Shown: one piece after another, positions 22,247-32,663 of the stretch | Numbering within the stretch: position 1 is the first letter of the stretch | Layout of the letters: every line of letters starts with the position of its first letter | From: Ailanthus altissimus | Lineage: Eukaryota > Streptophyta > Magnoliopsida > Sapindales > Simaroubaceae | Assembly (NCBI GenBank): GCA_946807835.1 | Contig: OX327699.1 | Location: forward strand, 17,658,014 to 17,722,013 | DNA: 64,000 nucleotides | Reading direction: 5' to 3' | Program-made: the position numbers and the translations under genes | Notes under the pieces: generated by a model | Seen by the model: the letters and a program-made list of their open reading frames with translations, nothing else | The model's database searches: none | What the model was told of the DNA's origin: nothing

Positions 22247-22369
22247 ATGTAGTTAACTGTCTGGGATTGTACTGTTTTACTTTCTCTCTTTTATTGAATC
22301 TTTTCTCTGTAATACCAGCGGGATTTAGCATTTATATAAAAAATTTTACTTACCAAAAAAAAAAAAAAA
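22247..22369 (+). other. LINE 3' untranslated region and poly-A tail
   Basis: A 108-bp untranslated region is followed by 15 A residues (22355-22369). There is no clear AATAAA immediately before the tail. Confidence 0.8.
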
Positions 22370-22381
22370 TTTCTTGTGTTA
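22370..22381. repeat. LINE target-site duplication, right copy
   Basis: TTTCTTGTGTTA follows the poly-A tail immediately and repeats 16769-16780. Confidence 0.9.
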
Positions 22382-22512
22382 CGGATTAAATATTTGTTAA
22401 ATATATGTGTTACGGACTAAAAGTTTAGTTTAGTTAAATATTTATCATTAATTTAAAAGATTATGATAATTTGTTATTGATTTAAAAAATTAATTTATTA
22501 AATAATATTATT

Positions 22513-23566
22513 TAGGGGTGGTCAAACGAGTTCGGGTCAAGTTTAGGATAGGACTTAATCGGTTTTGTGTCCCGTTCGAGACAAGTTATGTCTTGACCCA
22601 ATAGGACTTAATTGGTCCCGTGTCCCATTCGAGACGGGCTATATCCCGACCCAAATTGGGATGGGTCTGGACACTAGTCCAACTCTAATAATTATCCCGA
22701 AGTTTTCTATAGCAATAAGTATTATAAAAATTACAACCATAAAAATCAAAATTTTAATAGGCATCCGAATATAACCATATCCAAGAATCTACCTACAAAT
22801 ATTTACACAAATGGTTTCAAGAATTTGATCTCTGCATCCAATTACATAAATACAATTAAATTCATAGAATTCCCAAAAAAAAAAAGAAAAAAATTGTAAC
22901 CCATTAATTCACTTTTATTTCAAGAACCCATATGCAAATTCTCATCATATACACAACCCACCAAAGTTATCGCCTATGATCCATAAAAACGTTCATAATT
23001 TATTAACACAAATGAGAATAATGATCAAATCATCACCTTGAACTCCACCAACATCACAACTCCACAATGGCGAGCATGGCTGAGGTTGAGATAATGACGG
23101 CAGAGACGGTTAAGGTTGAGCCATTGAGGTAGTGGCGGCAAAGACAATTGAAGTTGAGTTGTGAACGGTGTGGACAACATAACAACAACAGCCAACAATT
23201 GACTGCAACGATATGACAGCAACGACAATGTGGATGATTACTGGGCAATGGTTCAGTTTTGAGGGCCGAGGGGTGAGTGGTCATGGGAAAAAAATGTAGA
23301 CAGTAGAAAAGAAAAGATTGTGTTTTGCTTTTGTTTAAGTTTTTTGTTTTCCTCTTTAAACTTAACTAAATGATGCCGTTTTATTTATTTATTTAAAAAA
23401 TGGTCCAATCTGAGAAATTTTTTAGACCGAACTAAGTCCCATCCCAGTTCGATCGGGATATTTGGGTCTCTTATTTGGGGACTTTCTTTGGTTTCGAATT
23501 TGGGACCCATCCCGTCCTGATTTTTCAGGTCGAATAGGCTGAGTCCGAATTAAATGCCTACTCTTA
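22513..23566. mobile_element. Probable non-autonomous hAT-like element
   Basis: The left end reads TAGGGGTGGTCAAACGAG, and the right end, reverse complemented, reads TAAGAGTAGGCATTTAAT. Both continue to TTCGGG-like or TTCGGA-like sequence. These form an imperfect terminal inverted repeat of about 26 bp resembling the TAGGGGTGGNCAAACGGG ends of plant hAT derivatives. The flanks ATATTATT (22505-22512) and ATGTTGTT (23567-23574) match at 6 of 8 positions, as an old 8-bp duplication would. No transposase is present. Both subterminal regions are rich in GGTCCCG-like and CCCGACC-like words. Confidence 0.55.
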
Positions 23567-25631
23567 ATGTTGTTTATATATTTATAGATATTTAAGATTT
23601 ATCAAATTTTTATTCGATGTGAAATATGACACTTGTAACTCTTAATTTTTTTTCTTCATATTTTTACTAAATAATTTAATGAAATCAGATTCAATTTTCA
23701 TTAGGGAAATATTATATATTATATAAAAGTGTCACATTAACTATATAATTTTTAATTTGCATTGTTCAAAATAAAATTACAAATTTATACACGTCTCATA
23801 ATCTTTTAGCATATATCGAGGAATTGTTTTGTTTTGTTTTTAATAATGATAAAAGAAATCTTGAAGATATATCATGAAGAGTGCATTTTTTTCTTGGAAT
23901 CTCAAAATAGATGAGGTAAATGGATTGTATGGGTTGGTACTATTGGTAGTAAATAAAATATAAAAAAAAATTAATGCAACATAAGTCAGATTATGTTATT
24001 CATAATTATATATATAAAGATAGAAGATTACCTTAATTTCTCGTTATGATAAATCTTAAATAGACTGGTTGCAATCTTTTCTACTATTTTTAATTTTCAA
24101 ACTCAACGTGTATAGGCACGTGAATTTTTTTTAATATCTAAAATCACTAATACCCAAATCTGATAATAGGGTAATAACCAAATTCGTTTTCTATGTAAAA
24201 TTTTTTTTTTTATTATAATTATTGTAATTGTTCTGTCATTACTACTCCATACTTCCCATATGTATATGAATCTCATTTAGGCAATTAGAATTAGATTAAG
24301 ATTAGGAAATTAGAGTTTGATTATGATTTGAGCTATTAAATGGATTGTAAGACGAATGAGCTTCCTAACTCCAACTTAAAAGACCAAGTCCTAATCATCT
24401 CATGATACACTAGTTCTTCTAAGTTAACTCCAAGCTATTCCACTAAAAGCTAATGGTTGTACTCTAATAACCCATGTTATTAAGTAAAAGTCTATTTAAT
24501 TAAAACTTCTTTTAATTAAATTAAATTTGGTCTTTAAACCGTTAATAACTACTTAATTAACTATCTAATTGATGTTCATAATTAAAGTTAAATCATGAAA
24601 AATATGTCTTGTCTCTTTAATTATCAATTTGTCCTTAAGTCACTAAATGCTCTAATGATCACTTTTAATATATCTATATTTGCAAATAAATTTATAAATA
24701 AATACTATTATTCAATAAATCATTTATTGAAAAAACTGTGGCCATAAATTCAAATGATCAAGTACTACAAATAGTTTAGGTGGACATATTTATTAGATTC
24801 TATCTTGCAAATATATGTTCCTATGACCTATGAAATTATATCTCCAAGATATCGAAGTTTTGACCGTTTATATGAATCTCACTCCATGATAACTCAAAAG
24901 ATATAACGCATGAATATAAGTTCATTACTTGCTCAAGATTAAGATCAATCAAGCTTATCAAAGCTTTTGTGAATTAAGATCTACAACATTTAGTTAACTA
25001 GATCGAAATTCACAATAGTTCCATTTAATGTAACATATACACTATTTTTTCTACTCGAAGTTTCTACTTCGACGATCAAGGTAAATCATCAACTATAATA
25101 AATAGAAAAACTACAATCTTACATAATGAAATGCCATTTTTCATTAATGATTGTGAATAAGATTTAATTTATAAAGAATTTGTGATCTATACCCTCTGTA
25201 TTAGTATTATATGCCTAATACGTAGATTACATACTTTATAAATATGAGATTATCAATGTATACTCAATCAGATGTATGAATAAACTTTTATTAATCAACT
25301 AAATTGTTATTTCACATGCTTTAAAAGAATAAATAATATTATATGTCTAACATGTACGACCTATAAAAATTAGGTTTATGTGGGCTTTATTGTTTGGATT
25401 GGCACGGCATGAACAAATTCTGTGCCATTTGACCTAGGCATGAGAACTTGGACTGCTGCTTAGCATAACTCATTGGCACAATTAGCTTATGGACTATTTT
25501 CTTTTTTTTAAAAAAAATTTACAAAAGACTTCTGCGCTTGCATTACAGGGGCAACAACAAAAAGAAAAATTAATTTTTTTAAAAAAAAACCATTGATCAA
25601 CGGTCATTTTGACCATTAAAGGAGTGCCTCA
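23567..25631. other. AT-rich stretch, right part LTR-like, no gene
   Basis: I see no coding sequence. From about 24220 to 25352 the composition, and the end ATATGTCTAACA (reverse complement TGTTAGACATAT), resemble a copia LTR in minus orientation. I cannot find its partner or a target duplication, so this is weak. Sequence around 25390-25500 has hAT-like GGCACGGCATG words and may pair with 32040-32150 on the other side of the gypsy element. Confidence 0.35.
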
Positions 25632-26168
25632 TGTCATGGACTGATTTTTCGAACCCGCGCTGCCTTAAACACTCTTCAAGCGCTAAGCAGCCTACAAGAC
25701 CCAATTAATCAAAGAAAGAGATGAAGAAGAAGCACACCAAGTGTTTGAGAGAATGCTCTTGTATATTATTACTAAAGAGAATTATAAAGCTATAAAATTA
25801 CAATGCTTGAGTATTTCTACAATTTGGAAGATTTGGAGGATGGTTTCTCAAATGAGAGTTCCATCTATTTATAGTTAAAGCTATTTACAATAGACAGTTA
25901 GGATTCACTTTAATCCAATGGTCCACATCTAAAGTGGAGAATATCCAAAGGAATATTCTAAAGACGCTACCTACCACAAGTATATCTCAAGGAATATGCC
26001 TTTTCTAGAATATTCCCTTACCTACCACACCCATATGGTTTTAACCCAAGTCTATTGGGTCTTCTAGAAGCTTCAACTCATGTAATACATCATGGGCCAA
26101 ATACCCTCTTGGTGGTCTTGTCGTGTGCCAAATGTTCGTCATTGCTTGAGAATATTTAGGGAGTGACA
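25632..26168 (-). repeat. 3' LTR of the gypsy element
   Basis: This 537-bp LTR runs on plus from TGTCATGGACTG to GGAGTGACA. It pairs with 28725-31436, sharing AACCCGCGCWGCCTTARACA, GAGAGAATGCTCT and CTATTTATAGTTAAAGCTAT. Confidence 0.85.
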
Positions 26169-26685
26169 TTCTCCCCCACCAATTCACGCGACACCCTCGT
26201 CGCGTCTTTGCTGGAACTTGCGCACCCCGTTCTTTAAACTCTGGCTGTGCGCTCTCGTGTTCCGAGTGTGCTCTCCCATCGGGCAACCCTTTCCACTCAA
26301 TAAAGTACTCAAGTCTCGTCCTGAGTTCCTCACCTTTGTCATGGCATGTGGAAATCCCCAAAGGTTCCCGGTTGTGTGGCTCAAATTCTGCACCTCCCAT
26401 ACCTCTACGGTACTGCTTCCAATAGCTTGCAGAATGCACTTAATGTAGCCACTGCCGCTGTCTCGACGGTAACCCCACCTTATACGAGACATTGCCAACT
26501 CTCTTAGCAATAAACCTTGGCCCCTTGTCTCTATGATCAAGGACCTTGTGAAGTGGGCATGCTGACTTGCGTTGTGATGGAAGTATCATCTCCATCACTA
26601 AGTCCCCTGCACTATGCTTGACACGTCGCTGCTTGTCTTCGACCCACTCCTTGTGCTGCAACTGCACATTATGTGACACCTTAGA
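26041..26685 (-). pseudogene. gypsy integrase C-terminus and chromodomain remnant
   Basis: On minus, KEWVEDKQRRVKHSAGDLV and KVLDHRDKGPRFIAKRVGNV match the integrase tail of chromoviruses. After a frameshift, LEYFIEWKGLPDGRAHSEHE matches the chromodomain core (YxVKWKGLPxxxAxWE). In intact elements the chromodomain guides insertion to particular chromatin. Frameshifts make this copy non-functional. It overlaps the 3' LTR on its left side. Confidence 0.75.
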
Positions 26686-26885
26686 TTTTGGATGACACCC
26701 GCATCCAACAACTCATCGAGCTGCCCCTGCAACTCTCTCATCTTCGATGAAGGCGTCAACACTATAGTTGGAAGCGTAATCTCAAGTTCCAACTTGCCCT
26801 CAATTACCCCTCTTGAAGGCGGTTCTTCTGATATGGCAGTAGGCTTGATCCCATTATACTCCCCGAGCACTTCCGCAATGTTCTT
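26686..26885 (-). pseudogene. gypsy RT N-terminus, truncated at a deletion junction
   Basis: The minus frame reads MRELQGQLDELLDAGVIQ, which is the conserved lead-in to gypsy RT. It then loses homology and joins the integrase tail at about 26685. The YxDD catalytic region is absent from the element. Confidence 0.7.
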
Positions 26886-27530
26886 TTATATTTCATCCTC
26901 ACCCCTTTTTGCTGCATCATCCATCCCCGTTGTGGTGGCTGGAAGTAACCCTTCTTTGCGCTCAGCATCTTCCCTAGTTGCATTACAGAAAGTTAAAGCG
27001 TTTGGCTTGGATCGCCCACCCTTGGGCATGTCTACCGTCGGTATCATTCGAGGTCTTCCCTCCAAAATACACATATAATTGTGTTGAGGAAGCAGCACCA
27101 CATTGTACTGCCGTAAGAACTCCATACCTAGCACCACATTGTATTGCTGTAAGAACTCCATACCTAGCACCACATCAAAATCATCGAGAGGTGCTACCGA
27201 GAAATTTACCTCACTATGCCATTTGTCAATGTGAATTTCAGCTCCACGAACTACCCTATCCACTGACTTGGCTCTTGCATTCACGGATTTGAGGTATCCC
27301 TTTCCTTTCTCTACATAAAGGCCCAAGTGTTCTGCTTTCGCATGCTTAATGAAGTTGTGCGTAGCCCCCATATTAACTAACATTTGAGTCTTGATGCAAT
27401 TGACATAGGCTTCAATATACATGAGCGTCGTCCTCGTTGACTCGTCTGTACGCCGCTTGGCTTTGAGGGAATTGAACAGCTGCATACAACCTATACGGCT
27501 CTGTTCGCCCTCTTCTTGTGCCTCGTACAT
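26886..27530 (-). pseudogene. gypsy aspartic protease region, mutated
   Basis: This frame of 214 codons on minus contains LVNMGATHNFI, in which the catalytic D of the DxGATHNFI motif is replaced by N-M. It also contains FDVVLGMEFLQQYNVVLGME, where a segment of about 45 bases encoding the GMEFLxQYNVVL motif is tandemly repeated. Loss of the catalytic aspartate argues that it is inactive. The frame lies between Gag and the RT start, as expected. Confidence 0.75.
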
Positions 27531-27539
27531 TGCATTGAA

Positions 27540-28706
27540 AGCCTTCTTCTTCGAACAGTCCTTTACCCAATGATCCTCGTCGCAAAGGAAACAGTTCGAT
27601 TTTGGACCATTACCTCTATGGCCATTGCGTTTCTGCTCCTTTCACTTGGGCAGTTTGCTTTTCTCCTCCTTGCTCTCCGGAGGTTGAAACTCATTGGCTT
27701 CCCCACCTTTACTGTGATTGGGTTTATAATTCCTGGACTTGCCCGAATCTCTCTTACGGTATCCATAAGCGTCTCCGTCATTGTAAGGGCGTCGGATATA
27801 TTCTGCACTCCAAGCCGCTTCAACTCATTAGCAGCCCATGTTTGTAACCCATCTAGGAAATTGAACAACAAGTCCTCTTCACTCATGTTGCAAATTTGCA
27901 ACATTAACAAATAGTACTCCTCCACGTACTCTATAATGGACTTTATTTGTTTCAACTCCATCAACCGCTAGCGAGCGTCGTACGCTACATTCTCCGGATT
28001 GAATTGGCGTTTTAACTCCCGTTGTAATTCTTCCCATGTATCTATGGTGCAGGTACCCTTACGAATCTTCTCGATTTTTCTACGTCATCACAAAATTGCA
28101 TGATCGAAAAGGTATAAAGTTACGGTACTTATCTTATGTTCTTCCCGCACGCCCATTGCGTCGAAATACCTCTCCATTTGCCAAAAGAAGTTGTTAAGCT
28201 CATTGGCATCCCATCTGCCGCTAAACTCCTTCGGTTTAGGGGCTTTAACCCTTGGTGTAGCCACCGTACTTTGAGTAGCTACGCCATTAGCGACCGCTCG
28301 CTTGCATAACACCACGTCCATCTTGACATCTTTAAACCCTTTACGCAGCTCTTCTACTTGGGCTTGAACTTTGTCCATGGTGTTGAAGACCTTCTCCTGA
28401 AAATTTTGATCCAGTCCTGTTACTTGTCAGCATGCTCCTCAATGGAGCTGTCGATGAGGGAGCGCAGTTCATCCCCTTGAATATTGAGGCCTACCTCGAG
28501 CTTCTCGACGTGCTCTTCCAACTCCCCAAGGCGATCTGTTGCATTGCTCACAGTACCACCAAGCCTCATAATCATGTCCCCTAATTCATGGTTCGGATCA
28601 ACGAACTTTTCTAGCGAAACACTCCCATGTCTCCTAGCTTTGGGGTCTCTACCCTTTCTTTCAGTAATCTTGGATGATCCAACAATTTCCTTCACCATCT
28701 TCTTTG
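27540..28706 (-). pseudogene. gypsy gag remnant
   Basis: Three minus-strand blocks follow the primer site. 28698-28420 is a coiled-coil-like N-terminus (LGELEEHVEKLEVGL). 28378-28088 holds the Gag body start (KEFSGRWDANELNNFFWQME). 27964-27563 holds the later Gag body (EEDLLFNFLDGLQTWAANEL). It ends at about 27545-27595 with the knuckle CFLCDEDHWVKDC (CX2CX3HX4C, usual in this group). Breaks between the blocks show decay. Confidence 0.75.
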
Positions 28707-28863
28707 AACCCGCTCTGATACCACTAGTTACGGACTGATTTCTTGAACCCGCGCAGCCTTAGACACTTTACAAGCACTGAGCAGCCTACAAGACTCAATT
28801 AACCAAAGAAAGAGATGAATAAGATGCACACCAAGTATTTGAGAGAATGCTCTCGTATTTTAT

Positions 28864-29400
28864 TGTAGACGGATCTAAGGCACGTGTGGGTGTAAGCATG
28901 TGCAATTGTGTTTATTGTCTAACGCAGTGGAAACGTATAAATTTTGTAATAAACACAATAAATAAAATATATTAATCGCATTAATATATTTATAAGATTA
29001 GAGAACTCACCTCAACGTGTAACGTTATATACGTGTTTTTTCTGGAGTCCGCATGGAGACCAACTCGCGAGCAATTTTAGACACCAACACGGTGGGCTTG
29101 GTGAGCTAGAACAACAGCCTTCAACGCAGCACTGAGTTTAACTCTTAAACCCCAAAATAATTAGTGTGTGTTTTTATCATTTTCTCCAAAAGGATAAGAA
29201 ATGAAAATTTTGAAGCAATCCTCTATTACTTTAATTGGAAGCATAAAAAAAATGAAATTCATTTTTTCTCTCTTTTTTTTTCCACCTTTTTCCTTTTCTT
29301 TCTTCTTCTTCTTTTCTCCATTTTCTCTTCTTTTCTCCCTCAACCAAAAATGGCCGACAAGCACACACAGCACACACTTTCAATTTGTTTCTCTCTTCTT

Positions 29401-29434
<34 letters not shown>

Positions 29435-31020
29435 AAATAATATATTATATAATATAAAATATTAATATAATAATAATAATAATATAATATTACAACTAAT
29501 GGGTGCCAACTAATTGGCACCCAATATATTATATTATTATATACAAAATATCTTTTTTTTTTTAAATAATATATAATATAATAAAATAATATAATATAAA
29601 AATATATTATATTATATAATAAGAGACATATTTTAATTATTTAATAATTAAATAATCAAAGTGTGAAATGATCATTTTGTCCTTTATGAATAGTTACCAA
29701 GTTCACCTCCTAATGTATCCCACCAAATCTCACAGTTGGGTAAACTCAATTAAGGGTCCACAATACGGTACATGTCATTATACAATTAATAAATAATAAT
29801 TATTGACTAATTGTGGTATTTAACACTTTAATCTGGCACGCTGCCCTAATGTACAACGAGTACACTCCATATCGCGGGACTCCTTAGGTCCTACGCCCGA
29901 TTCGTCAAATGAAACTATTCCATGAGTTCGTGAACAATGCCTCACGCACACGTCACGGATATTACAAATCAGCGTGTTGAACCATGTAAGCTGAGGTTAC
30001 AACGCATACGTATAATCCTTCCGTCATGATATCCTGGATGTGCGGGGATATAGATTATCACCGTCAAATCCCTATGTGCTCATCCATGTCCTATCTCCAG
30101 ACTTGTATCTCACTGAACAATATGCGCAAACTCTTTTGCTATATTGTTCCACCCTGGCGGAACTCTTTCCCGGGATGATTGCTTGTGGCCACAAGACTTT
30201 CTGAGATACAGTCTCGAAGCATCTGGATATCAAACTCCATATGGGAGCTAACGGATCCTATATTTGTACGCACCGAACCCCATAAGCATCGAACCATACC
30301 CAGCGACACCCAGCGGTCACACCATGAAAGATCTATGACATGCGTGGAACCAAAGTATGATGGATCACTTATAAGCCCACCGTAGCACTTAGGTCAAATG
30401 ACCACGTATACTACTCAACTTGAGAGGACCCTTCGTCGACGGCTTACATTGAGTGTCTATCAGAGGCCCTCGTGAGTCTGTCCCATATCTAGTCCTAACT
30501 AGATACCCATATGTCAATACGAGCTCCAAGCTCATAGTCGGTTAGGAACGACCATCTATACCATATAGGTACAACATATGCTGATCTATATATAAATGTA
30601 TCCTCCGACAGACCCGCATTGACAGAAATAGATCAGAGACAATTATTCGAGAACATACTTGCGCAACATGCATTTCCTGGCATCCAATTGCAATTCTTGA
30701 AACTATGCAGTTACTAGTATATTTTCAGATTTATGTCTCATTACAGACAAGGCTCCAACTCTTAGATCTGCTAAGTATTATAACTAACTAATACTTAGTT
30801 GTGCTAACATTTAACAATTATATCTCTCAGCGTGGCTAACTATAAGCCTTTATCTAAACATCTTTAGATTTGATCAAAACTTCTTCAGACCTACAATGTC
30901 TGCAACGTTACATACATAATACCATATAAATTGGTATTAGCGATTTAATGAAAATGTACACTTGTATAAATATACAAATATATTACATTCAGGGATGGCG
31001 CGTAAGCACTGACCCTAACA
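28864..31020 (-). mobile_element. Nested solo LTR, 2.16 kb
   Basis: On plus it runs TGTAGACGGATC to GACCCTAACA (minus start TGTTAGGGTCAGTGC). It is flanked by a perfect 5-bp duplication TTTAT (28859-28863 and 31021-31025). There is no coding domain, only LTR-like sequence with an AT-rich tract at 29404-29640. It therefore looks like a solo LTR left after recombination between two LTRs. Its family differs from the host gypsy element. It shows that the gypsy was in place first. Confidence 0.85.
29404..29430. repeat. (AT)n microsatellite
   Basis: An uninterrupted run of TA dinucleotides lies inside the nested solo LTR. It is followed by about 200 bp of nearly pure A/T. Confidence 0.9.
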
Positions 31021-31465
31021 TTTATTACTAAAGAGATATTACAAAGTTATAGAATTACAAACTTTGAGTATTTCTACAATTTGAAGTATTTAGAGGATTT
31101 AGAGGATGGTTTCTCAAATGAGAGCTTCATCTATTTATAGTTAAAGCTATTAACAATGGACGGTTAGAATTTACTCTAATCTAATGGTCCATATCTAAAG
31201 TGAAAAATATTTAAAGGAATATTCCAAAGATACTACCTACCACAAGTATATCCCAAGGAATATGTCTTTTCTAGAATACTCCACCACCTACCACATCCAT
31301 GTGGTTTTAACCTAAGTTTATTGAGCTTTTTAGAAGCTTCAACCCATGTAACATATCATGGGCCAAATACCCTCTTGGTGGTCTTGTCGCGCGCCAAATG
31401 TTCAAGTCATTACTTGAGAATATTTGGGGCGTGACACTTATAACACCCTCATTCCCCCAAATTCT

Positions 31466-31495
31466 CACCCACACCCACACCCACACCCACACCCA
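31466..31495. repeat. (CACCCA)5 microsatellite, G-rich on minus
   Basis: Five perfect CACCCA units give at least four GGG runs separated by TGT on the minus strand. A possible quadruplex former, it lies 30 bp outside the gypsy 5' LTR. Confidence 0.9.
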
Positions 31496-31669
31496 ATCTC
31501 TTCTATTCTCCTATCTACACTCTATCAATTGTCTCTCAACTTAACTCAAATCTCTTCTAATTTTCTCTTAAATTATTTTAACTCACTTTAAAAATTATAT
31601 ACTCTTAATTAATTAATTAATTTTCATTTATCCCATTTCATTTTTATTATTCATACAATGAAAATTTTC

Positions 31670-32160
31670 AATCTCAATGCTTCAAATGAATTTGAAAATA
31701 TTTTAATCTCATTAAAATAAATTTTTAGTAATAAATCCATTTCTACAATTGAAAATATTGAAAGTACTAGAAAATAAAAAAGAGGGCGTACATTAGAAGT
31801 TTAAAATTATTTCACATTGAAGAATTATATAGATGCAACTTTTAAAAAAATTGAAGAAAAAACAATCTGTAACTTTTATAGTAATGCTTTAGATGCCAAA
31901 GTGGATCATAGCACCTAACATTTGAATCAATATGCAAAGTCATGTTATATGAAATACGGTCTAAAGGAGACAACTCAAACTCAACTTACTCAACGTGCTC
32001 TTGAAAAAAGTCTTTTTGACAATATAATTAGCATATGAGCCTATACCAGCACAGGTACAGATTGATGGGTCATGCCTTTTTTGCACAGCCCAAAATGCTA
32101 TTTTATCGTCCTTTGTGCCACGGGCCGCAAGACCCATTTGTCACTTCTACCTAAAAAGTT
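31670..32160 (+). pseudogene. hAT transposase N-terminal (BED finger) relic
   Basis: The plus strand reads KRGRTLEV, stop, NYFTLKNYI, then KTICNFYSNALDAK and HLNQYAKSC. This follows the layout of a BED zinc finger in Ac-like hAT transposases (W..HF, CxxC, H..C). The second cysteine is now tyrosine, and several stops are present. No catalytic domain follows. GC-rich words near 32050-32150 (GCACAGGTACAG, GTGCCACGGGCC) may be hAT-like subterminal sequence. Confidence 0.5.
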
Positions 32161-32663
32161 ATTGATAATAGATATAATTTTCACACTACTTAAATATCAA
32201 ATTGATTAAAATGTGTTATTACGGTAATAAACTTGGTGGATAACTATCAGAATAATATGACAAAAAAATATAAAAATTTCAAATATATATTGTAAGGGAA
32301 AAATTTGATCGTCAAAGAGAAGGGTTTAATCAATGTTATGAATAATTTGAGCGAGCGAACACTTATTCAACTTCAACTATACTATCACATAAATTATAAT
32401 CTATCGTATCTCTTTTACGTAATGGTGTTTTGTCCCTCTTTTGTAAGAGAAAAACTCGCTGTTTTTAATAGGATGAGCAGTTATTCTTTAATATAGAAAT
32501 GATCCCCGTTTTAGAGTTATTGTATTTCCTCTTTAAGAGAAACTTTAAATTTGAGCGTTTGTCAATAAACTTGAATTGTATTATCTTAGTAATTCTCTAC
32601 TTAAGTAGTATGTAGACCCTATAAAATCTTTGATTTAATAAAGATATTAAAGTTTTAAAAAAA
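32161..32663. other. AT-rich spacer, no gene seen
   Basis: The sequence is low in complexity and AT-rich. A short open frame at 32305-32496 has no recognisable similarity. I see nothing else in it. Confidence 0.5.

Larger units (their letters stand above)
16781..22369 (+). mobile_element. Full-length, coding-intact LINE (L1-like non-LTR retrotransposon)
   Basis: The element is 5.59 kb, with a 70-bp 5' leader, two long ORFs and a 15-base poly-A tail at 22355-22369. It is flanked by the same 12-bp sequence TTTCTTGTGTTA at 16769-16780 and 22370-22381, the expected target-primed insertion duplication. Neither ORF has a stop or frameshift. A perfect duplication, intact ORFs and a poly-A tail together indicate a recent insertion. 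It lies in the same orientation as TAF4b, about 0.85 kb past its stop codon. Replication would be by ORF2 endonuclease nicking and reverse transcription at the nick. Confidence 0.93.
25632..31436 (-). mobile_element. Deletion derivative of a chromodomain Ty3/gypsy element, with nested solo LTR
   Basis: The LTRs are 25632-26168 (3' LTR) and 28725-31436 (5' LTR, enlarged by a 2.16 kb insertion). The primer site TGGTATCAGAGC on minus is at about 28712-28723, and a polypurine tract GGTGGGGGAGAA lies at about 26169-26180. The internal part is only 2.56 kb. Gag and protease remain. Then the first residues of RT (about 26690-26870) run straight into the integrase tail and chromodomain, so most of RT, RNase H and the integrase core are deleted. 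It is non-autonomous and decayed. I find no convincing target duplication (cctca against cttat). Confidence 0.82.
28725..31436 (-). repeat. 5' LTR of the gypsy element, split by an insertion
   Basis: The LTR parts are 28725-28863 and 31021-31436. They are homologous to 25632-26168 and were separated by insertion of the element at 28864-31020. Without the insert and one target copy the length is about 550 bp, matching the partner LTR. Confidence 0.85.

Noticed and set aside
27516..27914. 132-codon plus-strand frame in the gypsy element
   Set aside because: It lies opposite the Gag body and zinc knuckle read on minus and has no domain of its own.
25627..31441. Target duplication of the gypsy element
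   Set aside because: The flanks cctca and cttat do not match. A CCTCA near 31448 is displaced from the LTR end and is probably chance.
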